Origin: JBJMQS01 sp045802605
GTDB taxonomy: Bacteria; Planctomycetota; Planctomycetia; Gemmatales; Gemmataceae
Assembly (NCBI GenBank): GCA_045802605.1
Contig: JBJMQS010000019.1
Location: 186,001-250,000 of the forward strand
Direction of reading: 5' to 3'
Length of the DNA: 64,000 bases
Each line of letters opens with the position of its first letter. Position 1 is the first letter of the stretch. A program made the translations under genes and the position numbers. Positions 16,533 through 25,571 of the stretch are shown here, one piece after another. The notes under the pieces are model-generated. The model saw only the letters and a program-made list of their open reading frames with translations, was not told where the DNA came from and did no database searches.

Positions 16533-18286
16533 CCAGCGGGCCCACGGATCTGTACCGCAACCTCGCCGATGATTTGGGCTGGCTGGAAGAGCACGCGCGG
16601 ACCCGCGCGGAGACCGCGCCACAGAGCGCGAGTCTACGTTTCGCGGCAGCGCTCGTTCGCAATCTCGTTGCACCCGCCAGCACAGGCGGCTCCGCAAGTC
16701 CACTGCATCTCGCGGTCGTTGGGGGGGCCGGCACCGGCAAAAGCACCATCGCCAATCTTTTGTGTGGCGCCGTCGTTGCCGAGGCGAATCCACAGGCCGG
16801 CTTCACGCGGCATCCAGTCGCCTATGTCACCGCCGCTCGAACTCTGGAGTGGACCACAAGCGATGGCTTCCTCGGACCGCTGACGCGTCGGATCGACGCT
16901 ACCTCCTCGAATCTCCACGAGGATGTCTATCAGATTCGTACCGTCCCGGCTGAGCACGACGCGACGCTGCTCCATCGCTTTGTGGTCTGGGATTGCCCGG
17001 ACATGACAACCTGGGCCGCCTCGGGCTATGCACCGAGGTTGTTGGAAGTCGCCGCGCTCGCCGACGTGATTGTGTACGTGGCCTCGGATGAGCGCTACAA
17101 CGACGCCGTACCGACGGAATACTTGCGGCTGTTACTCGCTTCCGGCAAACCGGTCGTCGTAGTGTTGACCAAGATGAAGCCTGAAAATGCGGCCGCCTTG
17201 ACGGAGCACTTCCGCAAGGAAGTGCTGTCCAAGTTGCCACGCGGCCGCGTCGCGATCCTCACGGTGCCTCAGCTTACAGCAGAGGAGCTGGCGAATCCGA
17301 GTACCGCCGCCGCTCAATATCGCATTCCACTTGTTAATCAGATCGCGGTGCTCGGCGAGGTTCCAGACCAACTGCGCCGGCAATCGGTTCAAGCCGCGGT
17401 GAACTATCTTCGCAACTCCCAAGATGAATTGCTTGCGGTGGCTCGCGATGATGTGGCCGCGATGGAGGAATGGTCGAAGCTGATTCGCTCAGCCCAAGCG
17501 GAATTCGAGGACCGATATCGGCGCGAGTTCCTGACCACAGCAAAGTTCCACCGGTTCGATGAAGCGCTAGTGAAACTGATCGATCTGTTGGAGATCCCGG
17601 GTGCAGGGAAATACGTCACGGCCACGCTCTACGTGGTGCGCACGCCATATCGGCTGCTCAAGGGATTCATGGGAAAGATGTTCGCCGTGCCCGGCTTGCC
17701 GGCCATTCCCGAGCAGCCCGTGCTGGAATCAGCTTTCTCCGCATGGATGGATCGCGTGCAAGCCACCGCGCTAGCTCAAGCGAAGAAGCACGACCTGTGG
17801 GCACGCGTATCTGTGGGCTTCGCTCAAGGTGTAGACAAGGAATCGCAAGAACGGTTTCGTGCCGGGCTCCGTGACTTTCAGGCCGGGCAGACCGACGAGA
17901 TCGACCGCACCGCCCGCGCGATTTACGAGGACCTCGAGAAGTCACCCGGCACGCTCAAGGCATTGCGCGGGAGCAAGCTGGCATTGGATGTGGTGGCGAT
18001 CGGGGGCAGCATTGTCATGGGCGGCATCACCGCTTGGGATTTTGTAACTGTTCCACTTGCCGCCGCTATCTCGCAACAACTGGTGGAATGGGTCGGGGCC
18101 AGCTACGTGGACATGCAGCGTGAACAGGCCCGGCAGCGGCAAAGCAATTTGGTGCACCGCTTCGTCTCGCAACCCATCGCTAACTGGCTCGCTCAATGGC
18201 CCCTGACAGGCGGCACTCCGTATGAGCGGTTGAAGCAAATTCTCGAACGAGTCCCGCGCACCCTCATGGAGTTACGCATCCCATGA
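16529..18286 (+). CDS. Dynamin-like GTPase, first of a pair
   Basis: A 585-residue protein. The G domain lies at about 55-260: P-loop GGAGTGKST with K71, a G3-like WDCPDMTTW near 152, and TKMK at the G4 position where NKxD is expected, so base specificity is uncertain. The remainder is helical, with PIPEQPVLESAFSAWMDR-like segments, and a hydrophobic patch near residues 490-520 (VVAIGGSIVMGGITAWDFV) may insert in the membrane. It resembles the 50S-ribosome-binding/dynamin-like GTPase family. It overlaps thiO and the second GTPase by ATGA, so translation is coupled. Confidence 0.75.
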   Translation: MTSGPTDLYRNLADDLGWLEEHARTRAETAPQSASLRFAAALVRNLVAPASTGGSASPLHLAVVGGAGTGKSTIANLLCGAVVAEANPQAGFTRHPVAYVTAARTLEWTTSDGFLGPLTRRIDATSSNLHEDVYQIRTVPAEHDATLLHRFVVWDCPDMTTWAASGYAPRLLEVAALADVIVYVASDERYNDAVPTEYLRLLLASGKPVVVVLTKMKPENAAALTEHFRKEVLSKLPRGRVAILTVPQLTAEELANPSTAAAQYRIPLVNQIAVLGEVPDQLRRQSVQAAVNYLRNSQDELLAVARDDVAAMEEWSKLIRSAQAEFEDRYRREFLTTAKFHRFDEALVKLIDLLEIPGAGKYVTATLYVVRTPYRLLKGFMGKMFAVPGLPAIPEQPVLESAFSAWMDRVQATALAQAKKHDLWARVSVGFAQGVDKESQERFRAGLRDFQAGQTDEIDRTARAIYEDLEKSPGTLKALRGSKLALDVVAIGGSIVMGGITAWDFVTVPLAAAISQQLVEWVGASYVDMQREQARQRQSNLVHRFVSQPIANWLAQWPLTGGTPYERLKQILERVPRTLMELRIP

Positions 18287-20112
18287 CGGCCGCGCCCGCT
18301 GGACTGCCGTTGCTGCGCACGCTCGTGCCGGCCTTGCGCGGCCTGAGCAAGACGTTGACCACATGGCTCGACCAACCGCGGCACGTGCCGATCTCCACAC
18401 TGACGAAAGCGGCGCTCGAAGGCATCCGCGACGATTTGGCTCGCAAAGCAGATGATCTCGATTTCGATTCTCCGTTTCTGGTCATTGTGCTCATGGGGGG
18501 CACCGGGGTCGGCAAGTCGTCATTGCTCAATGCGTTGGCCGGCGCGGCCGTGGCCCAAGCCTCATTCACCCGCCCGACCACGCGCGATCCGATCGTCTAC
18601 CACCATCAGTCGCTGAAGCCCGAGCGGCTCGACCCGGCCCTACGCAGCTGTCGGCTCGTGGCGCACGATCGCGAGGAGCTGCGCGACAAAGTGCTGGTGG
18701 ACACGCCGGACCTCGACTCGAACGAAGAGGCAAACCGCGAACGGCTCATGGGCGTACTGCCCGTCGCCGACGTCGTGCTGTACGTCGGCTCGCAGGAAAA
18801 ATATCACGACCGATTGGGTTGGGAGCTCTTTCAGTCCCAACGGCAACGCCGGGCGTTCGCGTTCGTTCTGAACAAGTGGGATCGTTGTTCGCAGCCGGTC
18901 CATGGCGGCATGATGCCCGATCTGGATTTGCTGCGCGACCTCACGGCCGAAGGGTTCAAAAGTCCCCTGCTCTTTCGCACAGCCGCACAAATCTGGATCG
19001 ACCGAGCGAATGGGCAGCCCGATACTCCACTGCCCCCCGGGGAGCAGTTTCGCGAACTTGTGACCTGGCTCGAAGAAGGTTTGAGCCGGCTCGAAATCGA
19101 AGCATTGAAGGCGCGTGGCGTCGGTCAGTTGCTCGATGACCTCGAGCGCACGTTCGATGCCGCCAAGCCTGCGGACGTTTCCGCCGCGGCAGCAGCGACA
19201 CGCCCCGTGTGGGACGAATTGCTCGACGCTGAGTCGGATGAATTCGCCGAAACGTTGTTGCTCTCGCTGGAGCCGCGCCAGCGCGATATCGAGCATCACT
19301 TCCGGATCACCGGGCAGCAGCGGTTCCAGCATTTGATGGCCGGGTATCTCGGCTTGCTGACACGGTTGCAATACGCGGGGAGCAAACTCGCCAATCCGGC
19401 GAGCGGTTTGCTCGGTGGCTCCAGCGACGCACCGCGCGGTTGGGACATCCCAAGTCTGACGCGCGAATGTCTGACCTCGGCCGGCAAACGCGGACTCAGT
19501 CAGCGGATTCAGGCCCTCGACAATCGTTTGATCGTGGCCGCGAATGCAAAAGGCCTGCCCGGGGACTTGGTCCAACCCAGATTGCAAGAGCTATCAGCGC
19601 TGGATTGGCGAGGTCAGTTCGAATCGGCTCTCAACGAATCACTCACGGTTGTGGAACGAGGGTGGACACATCCGAGCGGGGCCAAGCGTCTGTTGCGTGG
19701 CGCGCTGATTCTGCTTGCGAACTATGTTCCAGAAATAACATTCGTGGGATCGGTATGCGTCCTGTTGTGGAACTCCATTGTGAAGGGATATCCGACTTCA
19801 CTCTCCAGCGTATTTGTGCCGTTCGTTCTCACGCTCGCCGTCTTGATGCTCTTCCACGTGCTCATCCATTTGCTGCTGCCCTTGCGTTGGCCGGCAATCC
19901 GCGGTGACTTCCGCCGATACGTGCGGGTGGCGGTCCGCGACCGGCTCATATCGGCCTATTCGCCGGTCCCCGAACGAGTTGCCGGCGAGGTCGCCAAAGA
20001 GCGAGCCACGATCGACGCGATGACATCCCAGGTTCGGGAAATGCAGGCTTTGTTGAATGCCCGCCGGCAAACGGCTCGAATTGACTCGCTTTACGGCACG
20101 CCGGCCGATTGA
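18283..20112 (+). CDS. Dynamin-like GTPase, second of a pair, membrane-anchored
   Basis: A 609-residue protein with complete G motifs: G1 GGTGVGKSS (K78), G3 VDTPDLDS near 143, and G4 NKWD near 199. The C-terminal region holds two hydrophobic helices near residues 470-530 (LILLANYVPEITFVGSVCVL and VFVPFVLTLAVLMLFHVL), then a basic tail. This is the layout of membrane-associated dynamin-like GTPases. It overlaps its partner by ATGA and the next gene by a few bases. The pairing suggests a heteromeric membrane-remodelling or tethering complex; no effector was identified. Confidence 0.8.
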   Translation: MTAAPAGLPLLRTLVPALRGLSKTLTTWLDQPRHVPISTLTKAALEGIRDDLARKADDLDFDSPFLVIVLMGGTGVGKSSLLNALAGAAVAQASFTRPTTRDPIVYHHQSLKPERLDPALRSCRLVAHDREELRDKVLVDTPDLDSNEEANRERLMGVLPVADVVLYVGSQEKYHDRLGWELFQSQRQRRAFAFVLNKWDRCSQPVHGGMMPDLDLLRDLTAEGFKSPLLFRTAAQIWIDRANGQPDTPLPPGEQFRELVTWLEEGLSRLEIEALKARGVGQLLDDLERTFDAAKPADVSAAAAATRPVWDELLDAESDEFAETLLLSLEPRQRDIEHHFRITGQQRFQHLMAGYLGLLTRLQYAGSKLANPASGLLGGSSDAPRGWDIPSLTRECLTSAGKRGLSQRIQALDNRLIVAANAKGLPGDLVQPRLQELSALDWRGQFESALNESLTVVERGWTHPSGAKRLLRGALILLANYVPEITFVGSVCVLLWNSIVKGYPTSLSSVFVPFVLTLAVLMLFHVLIHLLLPLRWPAIRGDFRRYVRVAVRDRLISAYSPVPERVAGEVAKERATIDAMTSQVREMQALLNARRQTARIDSLYGTPAD

Positions 20113-20132
20113 CATCTTTCGCGTGCAGTACC

Positions 20133-21080
20133 ATGCAATCGGCAGACAAACTACCCACCGAGCAGCCCGCGATGGCCGGCGATGTCAAATGGATCGAGGG
20201 TGTGACGGGTTCGACCGCCATTGAGCGGGCGGCCCGGCTCTCGCTCTTGGCGCGGTTCAAGACGGTGGATGAATCGTGGAAAGACGCGCTCGACGAACCA
20301 CGCGATCCCGAGCGCATTCACCGCGTTCGAGTGGCGACCCGGCGTGCCGGCGCCGCGTTGCGCGTGTTCGACGATCTACTGGCTCGCAAGCCTTCCGAGC
20401 AACTGAACAAACTTTTGAGCAAGCTCCGCCGTGCCGCGGGCGACGCCCGGGATGAGGACGTCTTCGCAGAACGGCTGCGCGAGTGGGCCAAGACTCGCGG
20501 CGACGACGAGCGACCCGGCCTCGACTGGCTCGCCGGGGCTGAAGCGGCGAAGCGTTCGGCGACTCGATTGGGCATTTGCGAAACCGACCGACTACGAAGC
20601 CGTTGGCGCACGCTGATAAAAGAGCTTCGCCCGCGGGCCAATACCACGGGTGAAACCTTGGCGGATCGAGCCGCGGAGCAGATCCCGCGACGGCTCACCA
20701 CGTTTCACTCGGCGGCGTCGGCGAACATTAATCGACCAGAGTTGCTGCACCGATTGCGGATCGCCGGCAAGCGATTGCGCTATGCGCTGGAATTGCTCGG
20801 GCCGGGTATTCCCGCGGCCGATCAGATTGGGCTCTCGGTGCAAATGGCACAAGACATACTGGGGCAAGCTCACGACGCTCGCACCATTGCGGATCGATTA
20901 GCAGATCAACTGGCATTGGTTGATCACGCCTCCACGGCCGATCAGATCCGTTTTCGTCCCGGTATCATCGCCTGGAAGAATCACTTTGAATCCGAGGCGG
21001 CTGCCGGGCCGGCCCGTTTTCGCGATTGGTATCGAGAGTGGCAAGATTTGCTCGCCGCGACGGGGCTGCGACTTCGTTAG
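20133..21080 (+). CDS. CHAD-domain protein
   Basis: A 315-residue protein; the start is the ATG at 20133, but a TTG at 20109 would overlap the upstream stop and is possible. CHAD domains are conserved histidine alpha-helical bundles that bind polyphosphate. Here the paired motifs are IHRVRVATRRAGAALRVF (about 67-84) and LLHRLRIAGKRLRYALELL (about 207-225), with further helices between. There is no signal peptide. It ends the thiO-GTPase-GTPase-CHAD unit and meets holB tail to tail, with a 4-base overlap. Confidence 0.9.
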   Translation: MQSADKLPTEQPAMAGDVKWIEGVTGSTAIERAARLSLLARFKTVDESWKDALDEPRDPERIHRVRVATRRAGAALRVFDDLLARKPSEQLNKLLSKLRRAAGDARDEDVFAERLREWAKTRGDDERPGLDWLAGAEAAKRSATRLGICETDRLRSRWRTLIKELRPRANTTGETLADRAAEQIPRRLTTFHSAASANINRPELLHRLRIAGKRLRYALELLGPGIPAADQIGLSVQMAQDILGQAHDARTIADRLADQLALVDHASTADQIRFRPGIIAWKNHFESEAAAGPARFRDWYREWQDLLAATGLRLR

Positions 21081-22114
21081 ACACTCCATGCGGGCCGAAA
21101 GTTCGTGACGCCGCCCGGTTGAACGATCGCATCAACCAACGCCTCAACCGCCAAAATCAACTGGGCTCGCCGGCCGATGTGCAACTCCGCGTCCAAGCAT
21201 CGTTCAATGCGATCGAGCAAACCCTCCGGCCCCAGCCGCTCGGCCAATTTCTTGAGCAGCGGCCCTTCGACCGGGTCTTGTAGTGCAGCCGGGTCTTCGC
21301 GCAGAGCTTGACGAAATACATCGAGCACTAGCTGCACCAATAACATCGCGCGGGGTCGTTGCGTCGCGCCGTCTTTTCCCGCGGCCTCAACAAAGGACAT
21401 AAATTGTTTGCTGAGCGTGACCGAGTCGGGCTTCGGCTTTTGCAACTCTTCCAAGAGCGATTTGCGAAACGACCAGTATTCGGGCTTGGCGAGGTCGCGG
21501 GCTAGGCCAGGGCTGCCGTCCGCGAAACGCGTGAGCCGGCCGACCAGTGCCGCGTCGGTGATACCCTGTTGTCGAAGCAATTCGGCAATCGCCTCGGTGG
21601 GCAACGACTCAAATACGACTTGCTGGCAACGCGATCGAATCGTCTGCAATTGTCGATCCGGGTCGGTGCCGATCAGGATCAACAACGCGCCGGGTGCGGG
21701 CTCTTCCAGGGTCTTGAGAAAACAGTTACCCGATTCCTCATTGAAAAAATCGGCGTCATCGACGATCGCAATCCGCCTCCCGCCACGGGCCGGTTTCAGT
21801 GACAGATTCGCACAAAGACCTAGCATCACCGAAATAGGGAATTCTTGTTTGTCGGCCGGCATGCCGGTGATTGTTAAGTCGGGGTGGGTGCCGGCATCGA
21901 CCAGGTGGCAACTCGCACAAAGGTCGCAGGAATCAAACTTGTTCTTGGGCGGATTCTCGCAGAGAAGTGCCTTCGCCAATTCGGTCGCAAATGTCTTTTT
22001 GCCAATGCCTGGGGGCCCGGTGAAGAAATAGGCGTGTGCCAGTCGGTTCAAGCGCATGGCGCGCGTGAAAGCGTCGATTTGTCGAGCGTGTCCGCGAATT
22101 TTGGCCCACGACAT
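21077..22114 (-). CDS. holB: DNA polymerase III delta-prime subunit
   Basis: A 345-residue AAA+ clamp-loader subunit. MSWAKIRGHARQIDAFTRAM leads into Walker A GPPGIGKKT (about 33-41). A zinc module, CDLCASCHLVDAGTHPD, follows. The Walker B/sensor area is RIAIVDDADFFNEESGNCFL followed by KTLEEPAPG and IRSRCQQV. It helps load the sliding clamp at replication forks. The ATG at 22114 directly abuts the tmk stop, so the two genes are a translational pair, a very common arrangement. Confidence 0.95.
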   Translation of the reverse strand: MSWAKIRGHARQIDAFTRAMRLNRLAHAYFFTGPPGIGKKTFATELAKALLCENPPKNKFDSCDLCASCHLVDAGTHPDLTITGMPADKQEFPISVMLGLCANLSLKPARGGRRIAIVDDADFFNEESGNCFLKTLEEPAPGALLILIGTDPDRQLQTIRSRCQQVVFESLPTEAIAELLRQQGITDAALVGRLTRFADGSPGLARDLAKPEYWSFRKSLLEELQKPKPDSVTLSKQFMSFVEAAGKDGATQRPRAMLLVQLVLDVFRQALREDPAALQDPVEGPLLKKLAERLGPEGLLDRIERCLDAELHIGRRAQLILAVEALVDAIVQPGGVTNFRPAWSV

Positions 22115-22738
22115 TTATGGCTTCGCTTTCGGCAAGCGCGGTTCGATGGCCGCACGTATCAGCCCTTTTACAGTGTCGATATTCCCTTGTGCATCGACAA
22201 TCACCATCCGATCGAGCCGACGTCGCGCTTCGGTCAAAAACCCAGTGCGGACGCGCTCATGATAATCCATGCCGCGAGCTTCGACACGATCGGCCGTCTC
22301 TTTGCGCCGCGCCACCGCATTCTGAGCGGACAGGTCCAACACAATGGTCAAGTCAGGCTCGAGGCCGCCCGTCGAGAGCTTGCCGGCTTCCCACAAATCC
22401 TCGGGCCGCAATCCGCCGGCATGGCCTTGATAAACGACGTTTGCCAGCAGGAACCGATCGCAAATCACGATCTCGCCGCGATCCAGTGCGGGACGGATCA
22501 CCTTAGCGACCAACTCCGCTCGGCTCGCCATGAAAAGAAGGGCCTCACAAGCGAGCGTCATGTCGTGCTGCCGGCCCAAGACGAGCGCGCGAAGTAGATC
22601 GCCCACCGGCGTGCCACCCGGATCGGTGCATGTCGTCACCGTGTGGCCTGCGGAGCGAAGCCATTCCGCCAGTACGCGGCATTGCGTGGACTTCCCGGTC
22701 CCGTCGATTCCATCCAAACTCACAAACAAACCGGGCAT
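22115..22738 (-). CDS. tmk: Thymidylate kinase
   Basis: A 207-residue enzyme that converts dTMP to dTDP. P-loop LDGIDGTGKSTQC is at residues 8-20. EICDRFLLANVVYQGHAGGL-like residues (ICDRFLLANVVYQGHAGGL) near 91-110 hold the DR(Y/F/H) motif. LEPDLTIVLDLSAQNAVAR near 125-145 fits the substrate region. The start codon overlaps nothing; two bases separate it from the lipoyl-like gene and none from holB. Confidence 0.96.
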   Translation of the reverse strand: MPGLFVSLDGIDGTGKSTQCRVLAEWLRSAGHTVTTCTDPGGTPVGDLLRALVLGRQHDMTLACEALLFMASRAELVAKVIRPALDRGEIVICDRFLLANVVYQGHAGGLRPEDLWEAGKLSTGGLEPDLTIVLDLSAQNAVARRKETADRVEARGMDYHERVRTGFLTEARRRLDRMVIVDAQGNIDTVKGLIRAAIEPRLPKAKP

Positions 22739-22740
22739 GG

Positions 22741-22986
22741 TTACTCCGGATCGGCGGTCACAGCGCCAATGATTTGGCCGGGCGTGACTTTGTCGTGCGC
22801 GAAAGCCGTTCGCTCAATCAATTGGCCCGTGGCAGGAGCCGGGATGTCGAACGTCGCACCGCCCGACAAGACCTCGACCAGACGATCACCAGCGTAGATA
22901 CGATCGCCTGGTTCGGCAAACCAAACCGTGATTTCCACGGCGGGGGGTCCCACCGAAGGCACGACAATTTCCACACGTTGGCTCAT
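22741..22986 (-). CDS. Lipoyl/biotinyl-like domain protein without its lysine
   Basis: An 81-residue stand-alone domain. VPSVGPPAVEITVWFAEPGD, then GDRLVEV and IPAPATG, follow the lipoyl domain of 2-oxoacid dehydrogenase E2 proteins closely. At the hairpin turn where DKA carries the lipoyl lysine, this protein has SGGA (residues 41-44), so the lysine position is Gly43. The only lysine is K66, elsewhere in the fold. It therefore cannot be lipoylated or biotinylated in the usual place. It lies 2 bases before tmk and 18 bases after the LipB-like gene. Confidence 0.8.
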   Translation of the reverse strand: MSQRVEIVVPSVGPPAVEITVWFAEPGDRIYAGDRLVEVLSGGATFDIPAPATGQLIERTAFAHDKVTPGQIIGAVTADPE

Positions 22987-23004
22987 CGGATTTGGATCAC
23001 GAAA

Positions 23005-23736
23005 TCAGGCCGATCGATAGGCAAATTCATTTTGTGCCGTAATGGGAGAGAGCGCTGGATGATGATGAAATAACGACGTTCGACTAAATCCAAATCGCTC
23101 GGCGAATGCCTCAACCAGCCGTTGCCGGATGAGCGCCGGCCGCACTGGACCACGGCGTTCACGGGCCAAGGACGTCATTGGCTCGGCTTGGCCGTCGCAT
23201 TGAATCTTGCGAAACAGTTCCAGGTCCGGGTCGATATTGATAGCCGCCCCGAAATAACTGACCCAGTCATGAATCGCGACACCGACGTGTGCCAGCAGCC
23301 GGTCGCGGACCCAGATGCCACTTTCATCGGGCCGCGCGGTCGCTGCAGCGTCCGCCTCGCGGACTGCCACAAGCAATACGTCGTGGAGGGCGGCGAGGAA
23401 GCCCGGAAGGTCCATGCCGAATTGATCGAGCGCGACGACGGGAATGACCGCCAGTTGGCCCGGACCATGGAGCAGACAGCCACCGCCGCGATTGATCCAC
23501 CGCACTGGCCAACCGCGCGTCGCCAATTCGGATGGCTCATATTGGATGTGCGCACTGGAGCCGGAGCGGCCGACGGTGATGAGGTATGGCAGTTCGCAAA
23601 GGATCAGGACGCCGCGCGACCGCTGGCCGCCGATTTCGTAAACCAGCCGGCGTTGCAGCGCGAGCAAATCGTCGAACTCGACGCGCCCCAAAAGGTACGC
23701 TTCCAATACGGCCGGTGCAGCGGGTCGCTCGTTCAT
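23005..23736 (-). CDS. LipB-like (octanoyltransferase family) protein lacking the catalytic lysine
   Basis: A 243-residue protein. Canonical LipB transfers octanoate to lipoyl domains. Family segments are LITVGRSGS (53-61), NRGGGCLLHGPGQLAVIP (82-99), SGIWVRDRLLAHVGVAIHDW (139-158) and INIDPDLELFRKIQCDG (167-182), with TSL at 188-190. The catalytic Cys is kept as C180, but the lysine in the KIAxxG motif aligns with Leu147 (Arg146 precedes it). Activity is doubtful. It could be a lipoyl-related protein with a changed role, linked to the adjacent lysine-less lipoyl domain. Confidence 0.75.
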   Translation of the reverse strand: MNERPAAPAVLEAYLLGRVEFDDLLALQRRLVYEIGGQRSRGVLILCELPYLITVGRSGSSAHIQYEPSELATRGWPVRWINRGGGCLLHGPGQLAVIPVVALDQFGMDLPGFLAALHDVLLVAVREADAAATARPDESGIWVRDRLLAHVGVAIHDWVSYFGAAINIDPDLELFRKIQCDGQAEPMTSLARERRGPVRPALIRQRLVEAFAERFGFSRTSLFHHHPALSPITAQNEFAYRSA

Positions 23737-23789
23737 CGAACGTAGTCTAGCAACGGCCGGATAGGCGACACAAGCGCAGATGTCGGCAG

Positions 23790-25568
23790 TTAATTCCCAC
23801 CCATGACGAACTGGTTGACAATCTTGTTGACTTCTGCTCCAGCACTTGCGGGCACGAAGATGTTGAAGTCCAAGCGTTCCGCTTGCAGCGTGGCCGCGAA
23901 GCCGAGATACGACGGCGTGAACTTTACCGGCGTTAACTCCGCAGGTGCGGGAACAGGAAATGGGAATAGCGTACCCGCCTTGATTTGCGGCAGCATACTC
24001 TCAGCCATCAAAAGCGCTATGGGCCCAACATCCGCGAGAGAAATGAGCGATGCCGGCTGCGGCATCGCTTGATGAGTTAATCGGAAGGCGGCACTTTCGG
24101 GTGTCGTGTCACTGCCAATTGTACCTTTGCCAGTGAAGTATGCCTCGAGCCAACCGCGAGCGGTTTCCCAGTCCTTAGCTTGCACTTCAATCAATCGATT
24201 GCCAGAAATGCCGAGCCAGCCAAACGTTTGATCGCCGAGCATTTTTTTGGCCGATTTTTTCGCTTCATCGCCGCCGACTGGCATCTCGTTGAACTTTTCG
24301 TGATCCCAAACGATTCGGTACGACGTCCATGCGATATCACGGAACGATTCGGCGCCTGTCTTGATCTCGGGCTTGGTCTTCACGTATCCGCTGCCGAAAC
24401 GCGCCCCGTCATCCAGAGATTCCAAAATCCCTACGGTCGCTCTCAAAGCCTTGGGTGCGTCTTGAAACTCTTCAACGATCATCCGTGCGATCGGATAATT
24501 CGATGTGCTATACGATTTGATTCCACCGGCCAATTCTAGTTCTTCAATCGCTTTTGTAATTCGTTCCGAGCCGGCGGCCATGCCGCCGTTCATCAACATC
24601 AACGTCTTGGATGTCTCCGGCGATAGCCCACCGGAGGCGACGTACATCATTTGACCACGCGGCATGATCGACAATTTGTCCAGAGTTGTGGGCTTCTGGG
24701 CTTTGAAGAACTCATTAGTTTCACTGTCGGTTCCGACCCGAATTTGCGTGCTCAACGCCAACGCTTCGGGACGAAAATCGACGCCGACGACTACTGCGTC
24801 ACTGTCCAGCGCCAGTTGGAACACACCCCCGTATAGTTTTTTTGCAATCTCGGCCGAATTCGGGTCAGCCGCGGCGGCCATGTTCATGAGCACCAGAAAC
24901 TGGTCGCGCGTTTCCCGAATCTTATCGCCGTATACTTTGATGACCGTGCCCATGTTTACGTAGGCCGACACGTCGCTCGTTATGAATTTCTCTTGGAGGT
25001 CCTTCGCCATCTGCGCGTCTAGAGCCGTGAAAGGCTTGGCGAATATCTCGGCTGACTCTTTGGTAAACGTCACAATCGCGTGATCGGAGCGGTCCATTAA
25101 AAAGAGCAATTGATTGTCGATCTCGACGGACTGATATCCGCCGGGCTCAACTTTCAGACGCTTTCTTTCCTCGTCTGTCAGAAGGCCTTCCGTAAATTCC
25201 TTGAAACTGTTCACGCGTGCGATGAGTGCGAACGATGGATCCACGCTCCCCATTTTTGGCAAATCGGAAAATGCGATGAACACTGGCCCGTTTGGCGCGA
25301 GGCCTTGCAGCTTGCGGCCCTCGGGCAAATTCTTCAGCGCGTCGTCGATGCTTTGCGCTGCAAGCGCGCCCCATTTTGCATCGGCCGCGGTGAGAAACGT
25401 TTTGAGACGACCCTTGGCTCGATCGAGGCCGCGAACTTGGAGCACGATCGGGCACTGTGCGGGGACCATGCTGAGCGATGAGACCGGCTTCGCCGGTACT
25501 GGAGCAGCGAGAGTGTTGCAGCAGAAGGCTGCCAGACAGCAGCCAACAAATGCGATCTTGCGAATCAT
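23790..25568 (-). CDS. Secreted protein of unknown function
   Basis: A 592-residue protein with the signal peptide MIRKIAFVGCCLAAFCCNTL, cleaved near AAPVPAKP. The rest is a mixed alpha/beta sequence with segments such as GPVFIAFSDLP, SVEIDNQLLFLMDRS and EALALSTQIRV. This layout (secreted, low-complexity-free, pattern of V-x-V-x-F strands) resembles planctomycete DUF3352-like or related families, but I do not recognise it with confidence. The partial gene at 63142 has the same style. It begins 3 bases after the cyclase gene and is followed by lipB-like after 53 bases. Confidence 0.7.
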   Translation of the reverse strand: MIRKIAFVGCCLAAFCCNTLAAPVPAKPVSSLSMVPAQCPIVLQVRGLDRAKGRLKTFLTAADAKWGALAAQSIDDALKNLPEGRKLQGLAPNGPVFIAFSDLPKMGSVDPSFALIARVNSFKEFTEGLLTDEERKRLKVEPGGYQSVEIDNQLLFLMDRSDHAIVTFTKESAEIFAKPFTALDAQMAKDLQEKFITSDVSAYVNMGTVIKVYGDKIRETRDQFLVLMNMAAAADPNSAEIAKKLYGGVFQLALDSDAVVVGVDFRPEALALSTQIRVGTDSETNEFFKAQKPTTLDKLSIMPRGQMMYVASGGLSPETSKTLMLMNGGMAAGSERITKAIEELELAGGIKSYSTSNYPIARMIVEEFQDAPKALRATVGILESLDDGARFGSGYVKTKPEIKTGAESFRDIAWTSYRIVWDHEKFNEMPVGGDEAKKSAKKMLGDQTFGWLGISGNRLIEVQAKDWETARGWLEAYFTGKGTIGSDTTPESAAFRLTHQAMPQPASLISLADVGPIALLMAESMLPQIKAGTLFPFPVPAPAELTPVKFTPSYLGFAATLQAERLDFNIFVPASAGAEVNKIVNQFVMGGN

Positions 25569-25571
25569 GGT

